Shown here piece after piece: positions 21,256 through 32,329 of a stretch of 64,000 nucleotides of DNA. The notes under the pieces are model-generated. The model saw only the letters and a list, made by a program, of their open reading frames with translations. It ran no database searches and was not told the DNA's origin. The position numbers were made by a program, and so were the translations under genes. Position 1 is the first letter of the stretch; every line of letters starts with the position of its first letter. The DNA comes from Furcasterigmium furcatum (lineage: Eukaryota > Ascomycota > Sordariomycetes > Glomerellales > Plectosphaerellaceae): NCBI GenBank assembly GCA_001599815.1, contig BCIA01000006.1, positions 3,350,961 through 3,414,960 on the forward strand, in the 5' to 3' direction.

Positions 21256-24200
21256 CTATGTATCCAGCGACTGCGCCATGCACATGGAATAATACACGCC
21301 TCTCCTGGCCAGCAGCTCCTCATGCGTCCCCGTCTCCACGATCTCCCCGTCGAACACGACGAAGATGGCATCCGCGTTCCTCACAGTCGCCAGCCGATGC
21401 GCGACCGACACCGTCGTCCTCCCCGTGCCGCTCGCCGCCGCCCGGTCCAGCGCCGCCTTGATCGCCGCCTCGCTCCTCGAGTCGAGCGCGCTCGTCGCCT
21501 CGTCCAGCAGCAGCACCCTCGGGTCCCGTATCAGCGCCCTCGCGACGGCGATGCGCTGCCTCTGCCCGCCCGAGAACTGCAGCCCCCGCGCGCCGCACGG
21601 CGTGTCCAGCCCCTCGGGGAGCGAGGACACGAACCCCCACGCGTCGGCGGCCTCGCACGCCGCCTGCAGCTCCGCGTCGCTGGGGGCGCGCTCCGGCAGG
21701 CCCAGGGCGATGTTCTCCCGCACCGAGGCGAGGTAGACGGGCGCCTCCTGCTGGACGAGCGAGATCGGCCGCCGGTACAGCTTCGGCGAGAAGGAGGCGA
21801 TGCCGGCGCCGTTGAGGGCGATGCGCCCCGAGATCGGGTCGTAGAACCGCTCGAGGAGGCTGATCATGGTGCTCTTGCCGCAGCCGGACGGGCCGACGAA
21901 GGCGACGCTGGTCCCGGCGGGGATGTCCAGGGAGATGTCCCGGAGAACCCGCGAGGTCGGCCTCTGGCGGTACGTGAAGGACACCTCGTCCAAGGTGAAG
22001 CCGGCACCGTTCTTCTCTCCGCCGCCGCTGCCCAGGTCCGGGCCCACGCCGCGGTTGTCGTCGGTCTCGACGATGCGTGGCCTCACGGTGCGCAGCCACA
22101 GCACGTAGTTGCACCCGTACACCGCGTTGGTGAAGGAGCTGGTGTACGTGAAGAGCGTCGAGGCGGCCTGTCCGCCGAAGACGAGGGCGACGAAGATGAT
22201 GAAGAACTGCGTCATCGTATACTCGCCGCTCGCTACGAGGCGGCACCCGTACCAGAAGCCGAGGGCCTGCACGAGGAAGTCCGCCGACTGGGAGAAGGCG
22301 TACGGCACGAGCGTGACCAGGAGGCTGCGCACGACACGCGACAGGATGTCGTCCAGGGTGCGGCCGTACTCGGCCAGCACGGCGTCCTCGTTGGTGAGGA
22401 GGTTGATGGTGCGGATGGCGCTGACGGTCTCGGAAGCGAGCGCGGCGGAGCGGGAGTACTGCTTCTCCGTGGCGGCCTCGAGCTTCATCTCGAGGCGGAC
22501 CCTGAGGAATCCCGCGGCCAGGATGACGGAGAGGCCGGCGAAGACGAGCACGAGGCCGAGCTTCCAGCCGACGACGATGCCGAGGATGCTCGTGCTTAGG
22601 ATGTTGACGAGGACCGTCACGACGAGTCCCACGTTTCCCGCCATGAGGTCCTGCACCGCCGAGGGGACGGAGGACAGCCTGGCCGTCAGCGCGCCGGACG
22701 AGTTGTCCGGGCAGTCGAAGAACTCCTGGTCGAAGCCAATGATCTGCTCGAGCATCTCGCGGCGGTACCTGTGCGTCAGGGCCTGGCCGATCCTGTTCAT
22801 GGAGAAGCCGATGGTGAAATAGCCGACGAGATTGGCGATGGCCAGGACCAGGAACATGAGCGAGTAGAAGTTGGCCTCGGACTGGGCCTCGGAGGCGTTG
22901 GGCATCGTGAAGATGTTGATGATGCCCGAGAAGAGGATCGCCTGGGCTGGGTATGTCCCGCCCACGATGGCGTAGGCGACGCTCATGATGGCGTACCAGC
23001 CGTACATGTCCCGGCTCTCGCCGAGCATGATGAGGATGCACCGCAGGAGGGAGTAGTTCATGGTGCCGGCGGTGAGATGTTCGGTGGATTCTTCTTCAGC
23101 GTTGCCGAGCCTGGATTGCCGGGTCTCATGGCGATCAAGAGGCAAGCGGTCTGCCTGTGCCTGATCATGATCCGAGCCGTCGTCTTCGGCGTGGCCGAGA
23201 TCCTGGGCTCGCACCATGGCGGCGTAGAGGCCGTCCAGCCGGACGAGCTCGGCATGAGTGCCCTGCTCGACGACCCTGCCGTTGGCGATGACGGCGATGT
23301 TGTCTGCAGCCATGACGGTGACCAGCTTGTGCGCGATCACGAGGGTGGTCTTGTCCCTCGACACGCGACCCAAGGCATCCTGAACAACCCTCTCGGCCAC
23401 CGGATCCAGAGCGCTGGTGGCCTCGTCGCACAGCAGCACCTTCGGGTCCGAGATGATGCTCCTCGCGATGGACACTCTCTGCCGCTGCCCGCCGCTCAAC
23501 GTGCCCGCGCTCTCGCCCAGCTGCGTGTTGTATCCCTGGGGCAGTTTCTCGATGAACCCGTGGGCACCGGCGTCCCTGCACGCCCCGACGACGAGCTCCA
23601 TCTGTTTCTCCCTGGGCAGCTCTCGCTGCGCACCGACGAGACCCTTGCTGACGTTCTCGAAGACGGTACCGGCAAACAGCGTCGGCTCCTGCTGGACGAG
23701 CCGCACGTTGCGGCGCAGCCACTGCGGGTTGAGGCTCTCGATGCGATGCCCGTCCAGCAAGATCTCGCCCGACGCGGGCTCGTACCACCTCTCCAAGAGG
23801 CCGACCAGCGTCGACTTGCCGCTGCCGCTGGGTCCGACGAGGGCTGTCGTCTTGCCTGCCGGGATGCGCAGGTCGAACCCGCGAAGCACCTCCGCCTCGG
23901 GGCGCGCCGGGTACGAGAAGCGCACGTCCCGGAACTCGATGTCCCCCAGGCACTCGGCCGGCCGCGTCCCCTCGCCTGATAGCGGGTCAATCTTGGACGG
24001 CTTGTCGATGATGGAGAAGAGCTCGGAAGCGGACGAGCCGGCGGCGGCGATGGCCTGGATGGGCGGGAAGAAGGTGGCGACGGACAGCGCGCCCAGGGTG
24101 ACGCTGAGCACGACGGTCATGACGGTGCCGACGTCGGGGATCTCGCCGCTCTGGTAGAAGCGGAAGCCCTGCCAGAAGGCCAGCGCGGTGCCGGCGATGA

Positions 24201-25110
24201 TGAAGAAGTAGGTCGCCGAGAAGATGACCCCGAGCAGGGGCGACTTCTTCTTCCCCTCCTCGTGGGCCTTGACGAGATACTCCTCGTACGCGGCGACGAT
24301 CTTGGGTCCGGCGTCGAAGGCGCGGATGGTCTTGATGGAGGCGAGGGCGTCCTGGGCGATGGTGGCGCCGCGGGAGTAGAGGCGGCCCATACGGGCGTCG
24401 ATGGGCGTGACGAACTTGACGGCGCCGGCGGTGAGGACGACGATGGCCGGGACGATGCTCATGGTGATGAGGGCGAGCTTCCAGCTGACGGCGAGGGCGA
24501 CGATGTAGGCCGAGAAGAAGAGAGACGTCGAGCTGACGAGGGTGTAGAGCTTCTCGGCGATGCCCTGGTTGATGCGGGTGCCGTTGGTGGTGACCTGGGA
24601 GGCCGGCGAGCCGTTGCCCTCGAGATCGAAGTGCGCGATCTCCTTGCGCAACAGGCTGTCGAGGAACGCCTTGCGCAGGGCGTTGGTTGTGCGGGCGCCG
24701 GCGATGCAGACGAGGAGGGTGCCGACGTAGCCTATGATGAAGCGGCCGACGAAGAGGTAGACAAAGTACAGGACGAGGGTGCGGATCTCGTCCTCGAAGC
24801 CGGACGGCGTCTCCTGGCCCGAGGTGAAGTCGCCAAAGGTCGTCGTCGAACGGCCGAAGACGAGGGTCACCAGGGGCAGCGTCGCGCCGGTGATGATGGC
24901 GCCGACGAGAGCGATGGCGTACAGGATGCGGCTGGTGCGGTCTGCGTATTGGAAGATCCGGAAGTAGTCCTTGACGCTGCCCTCGTCGTGCTTTTCCCTT
25001 TCCTTGCCCTTGGCCTCATCCCCAGAGACATCTTCAACGTCGCCGCCCTTGTCCTCTGGTGACCTCCCTGGCCGACTCGGCGGCTCTGCGTTCTTTTCCC
25101 GGAATGCCAT
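21256..25110 (-). CDS. Full-length ABC-B (MDR/P-glycoprotein type) exporter
   Basis: ATP-driven exporter with the order TMD1-NBD1-TMD2-NBD2 in one intronless 1284-residue frame. NBD1 has Walker A GPSGSGKST at about 426, signature LSGGQRQR and Walker B LLCDEATSALD. NBD2 has Walker A GPSGCGKST at about 1073, signature FSGGQRQR and VLLLDEATSALD. Both sites keep catalytic Glu, so both look competent. The charged N-terminus and the Asp/His/Gln-rich linker after NBD1 are typical. Closest named relatives by pattern are the leptomycin/Pmd1-like and fungal Mdr1 groups. The first ATG, MAFREKNAEP, is used. No biosynthetic core gene is nearby, so the substrate cannot be guessed; drug, lipid or a-factor-like export are all possible. 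Confidence 0.95.
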   Translation of the reverse strand: MAFREKNAEPPSRPGRSPEDKGGDVEDVSGDEAKGKEREKHDEGSVKDYFRIFQYADRTSRILYAIALVGAIITGATLPLVTLVFGRSTTTFGDFTSGQETPSGFEDEIRTLVLYFVYLFVGRFIIGYVGTLLVCIAGARTTNALRKAFLDSLLRKEIAHFDLEGNGSPASQVTTNGTRINQGIAEKLYTLVSSTSLFFSAYIVALAVSWKLALITMSIVPAIVVLTAGAVKFVTPIDARMGRLYSRGATIAQDALASIKTIRAFDAGPKIVAAYEEYLVKAHEEGKKKSPLLGVIFSATYFFIIAGTALAFWQGFRFYQSGEIPDVGTVMTVVLSVTLGALSVATFFPPIQAIAAAGSSASELFSIIDKPSKIDPLSGEGTRPAECLGDIEFRDVRFSYPARPEAEVLRGFDLRIPAGKTTALVGPSGSGKSTLVGLLERWYEPASGEILLDGHRIESLNPQWLRRNVRLVQQEPTLFAGTVFENVSKGLVGAQRELPREKQMELVVGACRDAGAHGFIEKLPQGYNTQLGESAGTLSGGQRQRVSIARSIISDPKVLLCDEATSALDPVAERVVQDALGRVSRDKTTLVIAHKLVTVMAADNIAVIANGRVVEQGTHAELVRLDGLYAAMVRAQDLGHAEDDGSDHDQAQADRLPLDRHETRQSRLGNAEEESTEHLTAGTMNYSLLRCILIMLGESRDMYGWYAIMSVAYAIVGGTYPAQAILFSGIINIFTMPNASEAQSEANFYSLMFLVLAIANLVGYFTIGFSMNRIGQALTHRYRREMLEQIIGFDQEFFDCPDNSSGALTARLSSVPSAVQDLMAGNVGLVVTVLVNILSTSILGIVVGWKLGLVLVFAGLSVILAAGFLRVRLEMKLEAATEKQYSRSAALASETVSAIRTINLLTNEDAVLAEYGRTLDDILSRVVRSLLVTLVPYAFSQSADFLVQALGFWYGCRLVASGEYTMTQFFIIFVALVFGGQAASTLFTYTSSFTNAVYGCNYVLWLRTVRPRIVETDDNRGVGPDLGSGGGEKNGAGFTLDEVSFTYRQRPTSRVLRDISLDIPAGTSVAFVGPSGCGKSTMISLLERFYDPISGRIALNGAGIASFSPKLYRRPISLVQQEAPVYLASVRENIALGLPERAPSDAELQAACEAADAWGFVSSLPEGLDTPCGARGLQFSGGQRQRIAVARALIRDPRVLLLDEATSALDSRSEAAIKAALDRAAASGTGRTTVSVAHRLATVRNADAIFVVFDGEIVETGTHEELLARRGVYYSMCMAQSLDT

Positions 25111-25614
25111 TGTAATAGCCTGACCTGATCTCAACTGGCCTGAGTACGTCTCGTGTTATGCGGCGCACATTTTCATGTCAAATCCTCGTCGATTTCCAAG
25201 GATTGAGCCGAATGAGAACGATGATGCTGATACCTGAGTTAGTTACTACTTAGTACCTGAAGTAGTTGGGGAAGTTGGCAGCTTAAAAAGGCACCAGCAG
25301 ATAACACCATTTGAGGAGAATATGTATCCAAATGCGCCCCCGGATCATCGGCTCCCGGCTGAATCGTATTATTTCGTCCCGATCGCCAACCCGGAGACAG
25401 AATTGCCTGATCGCAGTCCTGGCGCTCGGTGTTCGGTGCGCGTCCTTTGCCGAGCGGACGCTTGTGTTAGCCCCTGATGAAGCGGCCCCACCCCGAGTTT
25501 GGTACAGTCCACGGAGATGGACATCGATCCATACAATGTCCAGAGAATGCTCTCGAGCTGTTCATAATTGTTCGAGTACGGCGCTTCTAGTTGATCATGA
25601 CCCAGGGTGATTCT
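25111..25614. other. ABC-transporter upstream region
   Basis: About 500 bp upstream of the ABC gene and downstream of the LPMO-like gene, both on the minus strand. AT-rich patches occur (25200-25320), but no gene or clear motif was recognised. Confidence 0.45.
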
Positions 25615-26403
25615 CTAGGCTTCCACGAAGAAATCGAGGCAGCTTTCGTAGGTCTGCCTGTTTCCCACTGCGTACCAGTACCACTGAAGCACACACTTCC
25701 CAGCCTCGCCGCATGCAGAATCCAGGCCTTCAGGGATGGTGACGTTGAAGTCAACTTGGACAATGTTAGTCATATGGACAGGCAATACAAGCCTCGGCCG
25801 TCACTCACCGTCGCCGCGAGGGTGAGGACCTCGAATCGGCCATTCATCCCAAACCCTCAGAGGAGAGCCAACGACCGTGTTGGTCTCGGTGTCAACAACC
25901 GACATGTTCTGGAAAGGTGTTCAGCTTATATTTTGCAGACGTGACTGTTCGCTGTTACGCACCGCATAGCCCGGCCTGTGGCCCGCAATGAGATCAATGT
26001 GGAAGTCAAGCACGTCTCCGGCGGTGACAGCGTGGACGTTGCCGGAGTTATCGTCGAATTGGTACCCTCGGCACAGGAAGGCATTGCAGTTGTAGTCATC
26101 ATCGATGTACTCCATGGCGTTTTCGATGGGGCCGGCGATATCTGACAATGGGGTCAGCCACTGAAGCCTTGAGGGAAGGCAGTTGTCAAGTTGAATAATA
26201 CGTACCGAACTCTAACCGGTAGCTCACGGCTTCGCCGCATGCCGCCTCATGTGCAGGGCCTGTCTTCAGAGGAGAGCTCAGTCAGATTTATATCAGACCT
26301 ATGTGGCCTGCAGCTGTACCTTTCGCGGCTCTGGTGTGAGCATAACAGCATGGCTCAGGGCCTTGCTGGCCATGGCAAGGAGGACTGCTGTTGTAAGACG
26401 CAT
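25615..26403 (-). CDS. Small secreted LPMO-like protein with predicted N-terminal histidine
   Basis: Five exons (26403-26320, 26263-26206, 26141-25963, 25908-25809, 25754-25615) join in frame to 186 residues. A 17-residue signal peptide (MRLTTAVLLAMASKALS) ends just before His18, so the mature protein would begin HAVMLTPEPRK. That is the pattern of copper histidine-brace enzymes. A second conserved-looking His lies at 102 in GHRPGYANMSVVD, and a Tyr/Trp-rich QWYWYAVGNRQTYESC near the end could supply the axial residue. Cys at 37, 66, 71 and in the C-terminal half suggest disulphides. It resembles fungal proteins filed under chitin-binding type 4/LPMO-like, but I cannot place it in a named AA family. 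The intron-1 acceptor is CTGAAG; the CAG 4 nt later would break the frame. Confidence 0.82.
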
Positions 26404-26480
26404 GGCTGGAGCTGTCGGTATTTGGGGCAGTTGAGGTGACTGTGAAGTAGGTGGGAAGAAGACAGCATCTTCTACCTCCT

Positions 26481-26489
26481 TCTTAAATA
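26481..26489 (-). promoter_or_regulatory. TATA-like element of the LPMO-like gene
   Basis: TATTTAAGA on the minus strand about 80-85 bp before the ATG at 26403. The position is appropriate and the match moderate. Confidence 0.4.
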
Positions 26490-27179
26490 GACATGGTCAT
26501 TACTCTGAGGATATGCCAAGCCTGGGATGAACACGTGCAAATCGGGCGGGCAATACACCACCATCACAAATGCCCCCAGCGCACACTCATTCAAGATAGT
26601 CAACCATCTTCGGCATTTCTCCCTTTGGTACCAATTACCGGCGTCGAAGATTCCGATGCTGTGTGCCTGTCAATCTACTCTGATTGTTTTCTCCACAAAT
26701 GAAACAACAGCTCAATGCCGATCTCTACCCAGATCCCAGCTACAGCATCGCAACAAGGGTGTGTCGATGCCCTGCTAACAATATGAAACGAGAAAATCAT
26801 TTATTTGAGATGGGGGCCTAACCTTGGCAGCCCATGTGAGTAGGCCTTCAATATGACTTGGTTGCTTGGTTCATGTGCAGTGGGAACGTCCGAACGTCCT
26901 GCGGGTTGATTTACAGCTGGAGGCTGAGCGTCCCTTCGTCCGATTTCATCCACCTATCTGATTCTGCACAATGATTCAAGTATTCGAATTTCAGAAGTTG
27001 TACTTCTTGAAGGTTGGCACCCATGGTGGCCAGGAATCTCAGGACAAAATGCTCCTTGGAGCCGCTTCATTTGGATAACTTCAGGTAGCCCTAGTTGTGC
27101 TGTCTAAACTTTCAAATAAAAAGGGGTCATTTTCACGTGAAACTGAGAACTCGGGTTCACCAAGTCTCCTCATATCCTC
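26490..27179. other. Intergenic, relatively AT-rich
   Basis: About 690 bp between the LPMO-like gene and the MFS gene, both on the minus strand. Composition is visibly more AT-rich than neighbouring coding DNA. No gene, repeat or RNA was recognised. Confidence 0.45.
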
Positions 27180-28851
27180 CTAGTAAGCCGTCTCGTACTT
27201 GCTCCTGGCCCGGATCTTGGGCCCCCATCGATAGAACGCCAAAGGAACAGGTGCCAGCGCGAGGGAAATGAACCCGAACAGGCTCGCGGCCCATCCGATC
27301 CCCATCTCACGATACACTAGAGGCGAATTTGCGGTTAGAATGTAGTCACATCGAGAGGAGGCCGGGGAAACTCACTATCAACCGTGAACAACACCAGGAT
27401 GCCAGCCAGGGTGTACCGTGCCAGAGTATGGGCGCTGACCGCGCTGGCGACGACGTAGGGGGTATACGTCTCGGACATGTAGTGCATGCTGCAGACGAAG
27501 ATGCAGAAGTTGCCCCACGAGAACGGGATGATGGCGACGACGGGCACGGCCCAGCTGACGCTCTCCCGCGCGGACCAGCCGAACATGAAGAGCCCGATGG
27601 GCAGTCCGACGGAGCCGATGATGCCCGGGAAGAGACGGAGCTCGGGCGGCGCCTGGCCGGGCGGGTACTTCTTCGCCCTCGGGAGATACATGAGCGCGGT
27701 GCAGAGCATGACGGTCAGCGCGCCGAAGAGGCAGCCGATGATCATGGCGATGAAGACAAGGCCCTGCTGCTCGATGCTGAAACCGTAGACCGTGAGGAAG
27801 ACGTAGGGCACGCCGGGGAAGAACCCGAAGAGGGTGGAGAACGAGACGCCGGCGTAGAGGGCGGTGGCCATAACAATGGGCTCCGCGACCAGCATATGGA
27901 GTGGCCGGAGGAGGCCGACGGTCAGGAACGTTCCCATCTGACTAGTCAGGGGGGCTTTCTCTTCAAGTGGGAGACCCAGCCTCTTGGCCCGCCTTCTCTG
28001 AAGAACAGGGTGGTATGTTTCGGCGGCGATGATAGCGGTGACCACGGACAGGCCAGAGAACATCATCAACACCCATTGAGTCCAGCGCCAGCCTTTGCGG
28101 GCGACAATGAAGGACCCTATAATAGGCCTTGGTTTGATGTTAGCATTGTACATCAAGGAGCGTGACTATGAGAGGCATCATGACGGCGATGATGCTGCTA
28201 TAAGATGGTGTACTTACCCAAAACCAGGGCCCAGGAAAGGTATGAGAATCGCAATGATCATAGGTATGGGACGGTCTTCACTGGACCAGGTATCCATCAC
28301 CGAGCCCGCGACGACTGCCAGGTTTGGCGAGAAGCACAGCCCTGCCATGAAGCGGAGGAAGCAGAGGGCGCCGAAGCTGTGGGTGAGGGCGGCCCCAAGA
28401 GTAAAGAGAGAGCCGCAAAGCATGCTGACGATGTAGATGGGCCTTCGTCCGATGGTCTCTGAGAGGGGACCGGCGATGACAGGGCCAAGGCCTAGTGCAA
28501 AGACATACATGGACACGGGTAAGATGGACTCTCTGACCGTGACGCCGAACTCGTTTTGGTATTGGAAAGCTGCCGAGCTTGGAAGCGAAGTGCCGATGGA
28601 CCTGTTTTGGAAAGGGTTAGAAATGCTAACGCGATACCTGACCATAATACTTACGAGGTCAGACAAGCAATCGAGAACGACAAGAGCTGGATCATCTTCT
28701 TCCCTTTCGGCCAGTTTAATGGGTTCTCTGGGTCCTTCTCCCAAGGTGGCACCGTCGAGGACTGTGGCTGTTGGTATACGTAGGAGTTGGACACATCTGT
28801 ATCTGTGGTGTTATCCCATTGGTCCACGCTGGGAGGCGCCATCGTGGCCAT
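27180..28851 (-). CDS. MFS transporter, DHA1 / polyamine-type drug:H+ antiporter
   Basis: Proton-driven exporter of the major facilitator superfamily. Exons 28851-28655, 28601-28218, 28127-27376 and 27316-27180 give 489 residues with 12 predicted TM segments. Signatures are PENPLNWPKGKK just before TM1, GPLSETIGRRPIY (loop 2-3 motif A variant), SFGALCFLRFMAGL in TM4, and a central cytoplasmic loop with Arg/Lys-rich RRRAKRLGLPLEE. This matches the TPO1/FLR1-like DHA1 group that moves polyamines, azoles and other small cations. The final exon begins with the split Met codon of MYREMGIGWAASLFG, which completes TM12. Substrate unknown. Confidence 0.93.
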
Positions 28852-30201
28852 GTTGCTGGTTTCTTTGTTGGAGGGAACTGAAGGAGTTTGCGGTAAAGTA
28901 TAGCAAGTGGAAGAGACACTCTGGCTCTCGGCGGCCTGGCAGATGCTTCTTCTTTAATATCTTGTCGGGACTTACGCGCATGCTGCTGCTCTCAAGTGTG
29001 GATGGCAGGCATTTGGCCTTTGGTCTGGCAGTCTCCATTCAGACAGGGATATCTCATGGGGAGCTGATCGTTGGCGGGTACGCGTATGGTTGCTCTCTGG
29101 GTCGCCCGCACTTTTGGCAAATCGGAGAGCCGTCATCGTCGGTCGCACAAGCTGACAAGATACATTAGGTGCGTAGCTAGGTGCCTAAGAATAAGACCAA
29201 TGACATAGGTATGTATCGTAGGCGTTCCGCGGGAAAACCTGAAATCCACAGACCCAGGCGTATCTTTCCACTTTTTGCCTCTGATGGGTAATAGTCCGAC
29301 TTGCCACATTGGGAGAACAAGATAAACATATAAGACCGAGCGACAGGACGCCCATGTGTTGTAATTCATGAGTTGACCACCTAGGCATGATGGTCGTAAA
29401 ATGCATGGCCAGTTTGTTTGTTTGCTGTCGAACTAGGGGTTCTTTCCTCACTGCAAGTTGACCAGACTCTCACCAGAGCCCTTGACCGACCCTGACGTTC
29501 TTCATGGCCGAATTGGGGTAAGCTGACCGCACGGGGCAGTTTACGAGTACCTATACGCTGCCCATCGTATAAAAGGACTGCGACCACATTTCTGCGGCCG
29601 CTTGGAGGGTCGCGAGTGAGCCAGGGATTGGCCATGCGTTTATTTGAGCCGCGTATCTCGTCATAGCGCCAAGACAATTGAGTGCGAGCCCGGCTCCGAT
29701 GGCATCCACCTCGGTCCATTGTCTAGATGTGGAAAGAATAAAATACCCTTCTTCGCAGATCTTCCTCGAGAGGGACTTTGTCCCGCGGCAAGGCGCCTCA
29801 GCACTGCCGCCCTACAGCCCTGCGGACGACAACGCATCAGACTCGAAGCTTGATCTCAGCCCGGCAGCCCAGCGGTCCGATCCAACCATGTCGACGTAGG
29901 AGCTCAAGTGACGAAATCAGCGCGGAATCAGGTAGGATAATCGGTGACGTTTCTGAACGACGCATGCGCAACGCGGAGCGGCAGCGAGAATGTGCTGTAT
30001 TCATCGATCTGGCCCAGGAGAGGGCGCGCGCCGTGGCGTCAGTCCGACTGCCAAAATCGTCTAAGCAAAGAAGCAAACCCAGTAACGCCGGAGACATGTC
30101 ATGCATCGGAGGGTCCATCCACAGACCGTATGCCCTCCTCGATGGTTTTGGTATCTCGATTGCATCCCATATTGTCACAAACACCTCCCCTCCGTCCGGC
30201 T
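28852..30201. other. Intergenic, MFS promoter and LHP1 3' flank
   Basis: About 1.35 kb. Short frames at 29381-29719 and 29837-30184 look like chance openings, with no coherent hydrophobic or domain pattern and no splice support. No repeat or RNA gene was recognised. Confidence 0.5.
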
Positions 30202-31581
30202 CTATTCCGCCTTGACGTCAACCTTCTTCGCCTGGGGCTCGCCAGCACCGGCATCTTCCTCCCTGGGACGCTTGCCGTTGGTGTTGGACGCGTCCACGGG
30301 CTTGCCGTCGTCGTTGGTGGTCTTGATGGCGGGTTGAGCACTGCTGCCATGTCAGAACAATATTCCAGAGATAGATGGGTAGGGAGTGAACGTACGCATC
30401 ACGGGGATCGACGGGCTTGTCATCGCGCCTGTCATTGCGATCCCGGCGGTCATCGCGGTCACGGTGACCACCGCGTCCGCCGCGACCACCACGGCCGCCA
30501 CGGCCACGACCGCCCCTGCCACCCCTGCCGCCCCGGTTGTCACGGAAGCCGTTCTTCTGGTCGTGATCACGGCGGGACTTCCAGTCGTTCTTGTCGCCGC
30601 GGAAGTTGCCTCGGCCGCCAGAGCGGTTCTTGTCGCCCTTGCCGCCCCTGCCCTCGAAGAACTTCTTGTCCCGGCTGTTGCTGGGCTGAATCTCGCCAGC
30701 CTTGATGGCGCGGGACTTGTCGTCGACGTAGTCCTTCTTGGACATGATCTTGAGGTTGTGTCCCTCCCACTGGGGGGCGGGGTCGACGGCGAGGAAGGTC
30801 TTGGCGTCCTCCTCGGAGGCGAACTCGACGAAGACGGAGCCCTTGAAGAGGTTCTCCTCCGTGCGGCGCAGGCGGACGGCGTTGACGCCGCCGAACTTCT
30901 TGAAGAACTGCTCGAGGTTGAACTGGGTCATGGCATCCTCGTCGCCAAAGCCCTTGACGTAGACACTGGCCCTCATGACGTCTCCCTTGTCGCCGCGCAT
31001 CTGGTAGGGGACCTTGCGCGTGATGACTTCGCTGCCCTCCTCGCCCGAGACCTCGAGGAGGTCGCTCTCCTTCAGAGCAGCGACAAGTGCCGTGTAGTCG
31101 GGGAAACGACGCATGCGACCGAAGGTGTGGATGTGCTTCAGCTCGACGGGCTTGTTCTCGGGGCCGCCAGTGAGGTTCCACATGTGCTCATCGGTGGGAA
31201 GGTTGGCGTTGTTGAAGTAGAACTCGGTCTGGGGTTAGGGTTAGCGGGCTGACATTTCAGACAAACAGCCAAAGGGCGGCAGAGGAGCTCGCTGACCTGG
31301 GCGCGCATCTCGAGGGGGTCCTTCGACTCGGGGAGCTGGCGGGGATCGAACTTCTTGTTCTTGCGGTGGTCATCGTCAATGCGAGCAGTCGTCTTGAGGA
31401 TGTCGGGCTTGGCTTCAGTCTGCTCTGCGGCGGCGGCCTCGGTCTTGACGGGCTCTTCTGTGGACTCCGCAGCGGCCGGTTCCTCGGTCTTCGCCTCCTG
31501 GGGTTGGGTCTCTTCGACCTTGGTCTCGGCTTCGGGCTTGACCTCAGCCTCGAGCTTGACGGGCTCTTCGGTAGCAGACAT
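30202..31581 (-). CDS. LHP1: La-type RNA-binding protein
   Basis: La protein binds the 3' oligo-U tails of new Pol III transcripts and helps tRNA and U6 maturation in the nucleus. Exons 31581-31297, 31228-30396 and 30343-30202 give 419 residues. An acidic Glu/Ala/Thr-rich head of about 60 residues precedes the La motif (AQTEFYFNNANLPTDEHMW, GRMRRFPDY, about 85-160). An RRM follows (ASVYVKGF as RNP2-like, GSVFVEFASEE as RNP1-like), then a long RGG/Arg-Asp-rich tail and a terminal basic GKRPREED nuclear signal. The tail is longer and more Gly/Arg-rich than in yeast Lhp1, as in other filamentous fungi. The gene is head-to-head with NAM9. Confidence 0.94.
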
Positions 31582-32329
31582 TGTTGCGCGGGTCTTCAAA
31601 CGTGATGAAGGATTGAGGAGCTTCGAGTAGAAAATTGGCAGGAAGAAATGCGGCGGGGGTTCGTGGGGGGAAACTGTTGCGAAAGGTGAGTAACTCGTCG
31701 AAAGGTTGCCGGAAGAGTCAGAGGACGAAGAATTGGACGTGGTGGTTGGTGGCGGGGTAGGAAGAGGAAAATGCGACAAGGGTCGATCGAGGAAGCCTGA
31801 CGTACGGTTGGACAGAGGATGAGCCTGGGAACCCTTCAATTGAAGTGCTGGCGGTGCTAGAAATTGTGCGAATGGACAGCTCGGCCTATTCACAATCCTG
31901 GCGCAGAGTAGTAGTAAAGTGGTTGTTGCACTGCAGAGAAGGGCGGGTTGGAGTTTCGCTGGAGTTTTTTTCTGCGCGCGCGCCTGCTCCTGCTGCAAAA
32001 AATTGGCGGCGGGAACTTCAAGCGTGCATGCAGCGGGAAGGAGCTCTTTTCTGCCGCTAGCCAAGGGCCGCAGCACCTGCCCCACCCATCTCGTCTCACC
32101 GCCCATCGCCCATCGCTCCTTGAGGCCTTATGTAAGCATCGTCGAAATTTCAGCACGTGACCAGACACGCGACTCGGCGCGGAAGCTGCCGGCTCCTGAG
32201 CCCGATGCCAAAATTTTGGCTGGTCAACTCGTGTCGCATGCTCCTGAAGACGTCTCGACGCAGGACATCGTATCATCCCCATCTCCCCTCCAGGCCCAGC
32301 ATCACACCCGAGCGGGCCAATCTCACACA
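31582..32329. promoter_or_regulatory. Shared divergent promoter LHP1 / NAM9
   Basis: A 748-bp interval between a Pol III transcript chaperone and a mitoribosomal protein gene. It contains CT-rich leader-like stretches on the minus strand next to the LHP1 ATG. No specific factor site is claimed. Confidence 0.45.

Noticed and set aside
21205..24000. Long + strand open frames opposite the ABC transporter (464 and 402 codons)
   Set aside because: They mirror GC-rich coding DNA and give Arg/Glu/Gly-rich translations without family character; the minus strand has full ABC motifs.
31229..31250. Telomere-like GGGGTTAGGGTTAG sequence
   Set aside because: Only about two TTAGGG units, placed inside intron 1 of LHP1 where on the minus strand they read CTAACCCTAAC next to the CAG acceptor. 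This is a branch-site and acceptor region, not an interstitial telomere.
30386..31252. 288-codon + strand Ala/Val/Leu-rich frame opposite LHP1
   Set aside because: Produced by the reverse complement of the RGG and charged regions of La; no start context or domain.
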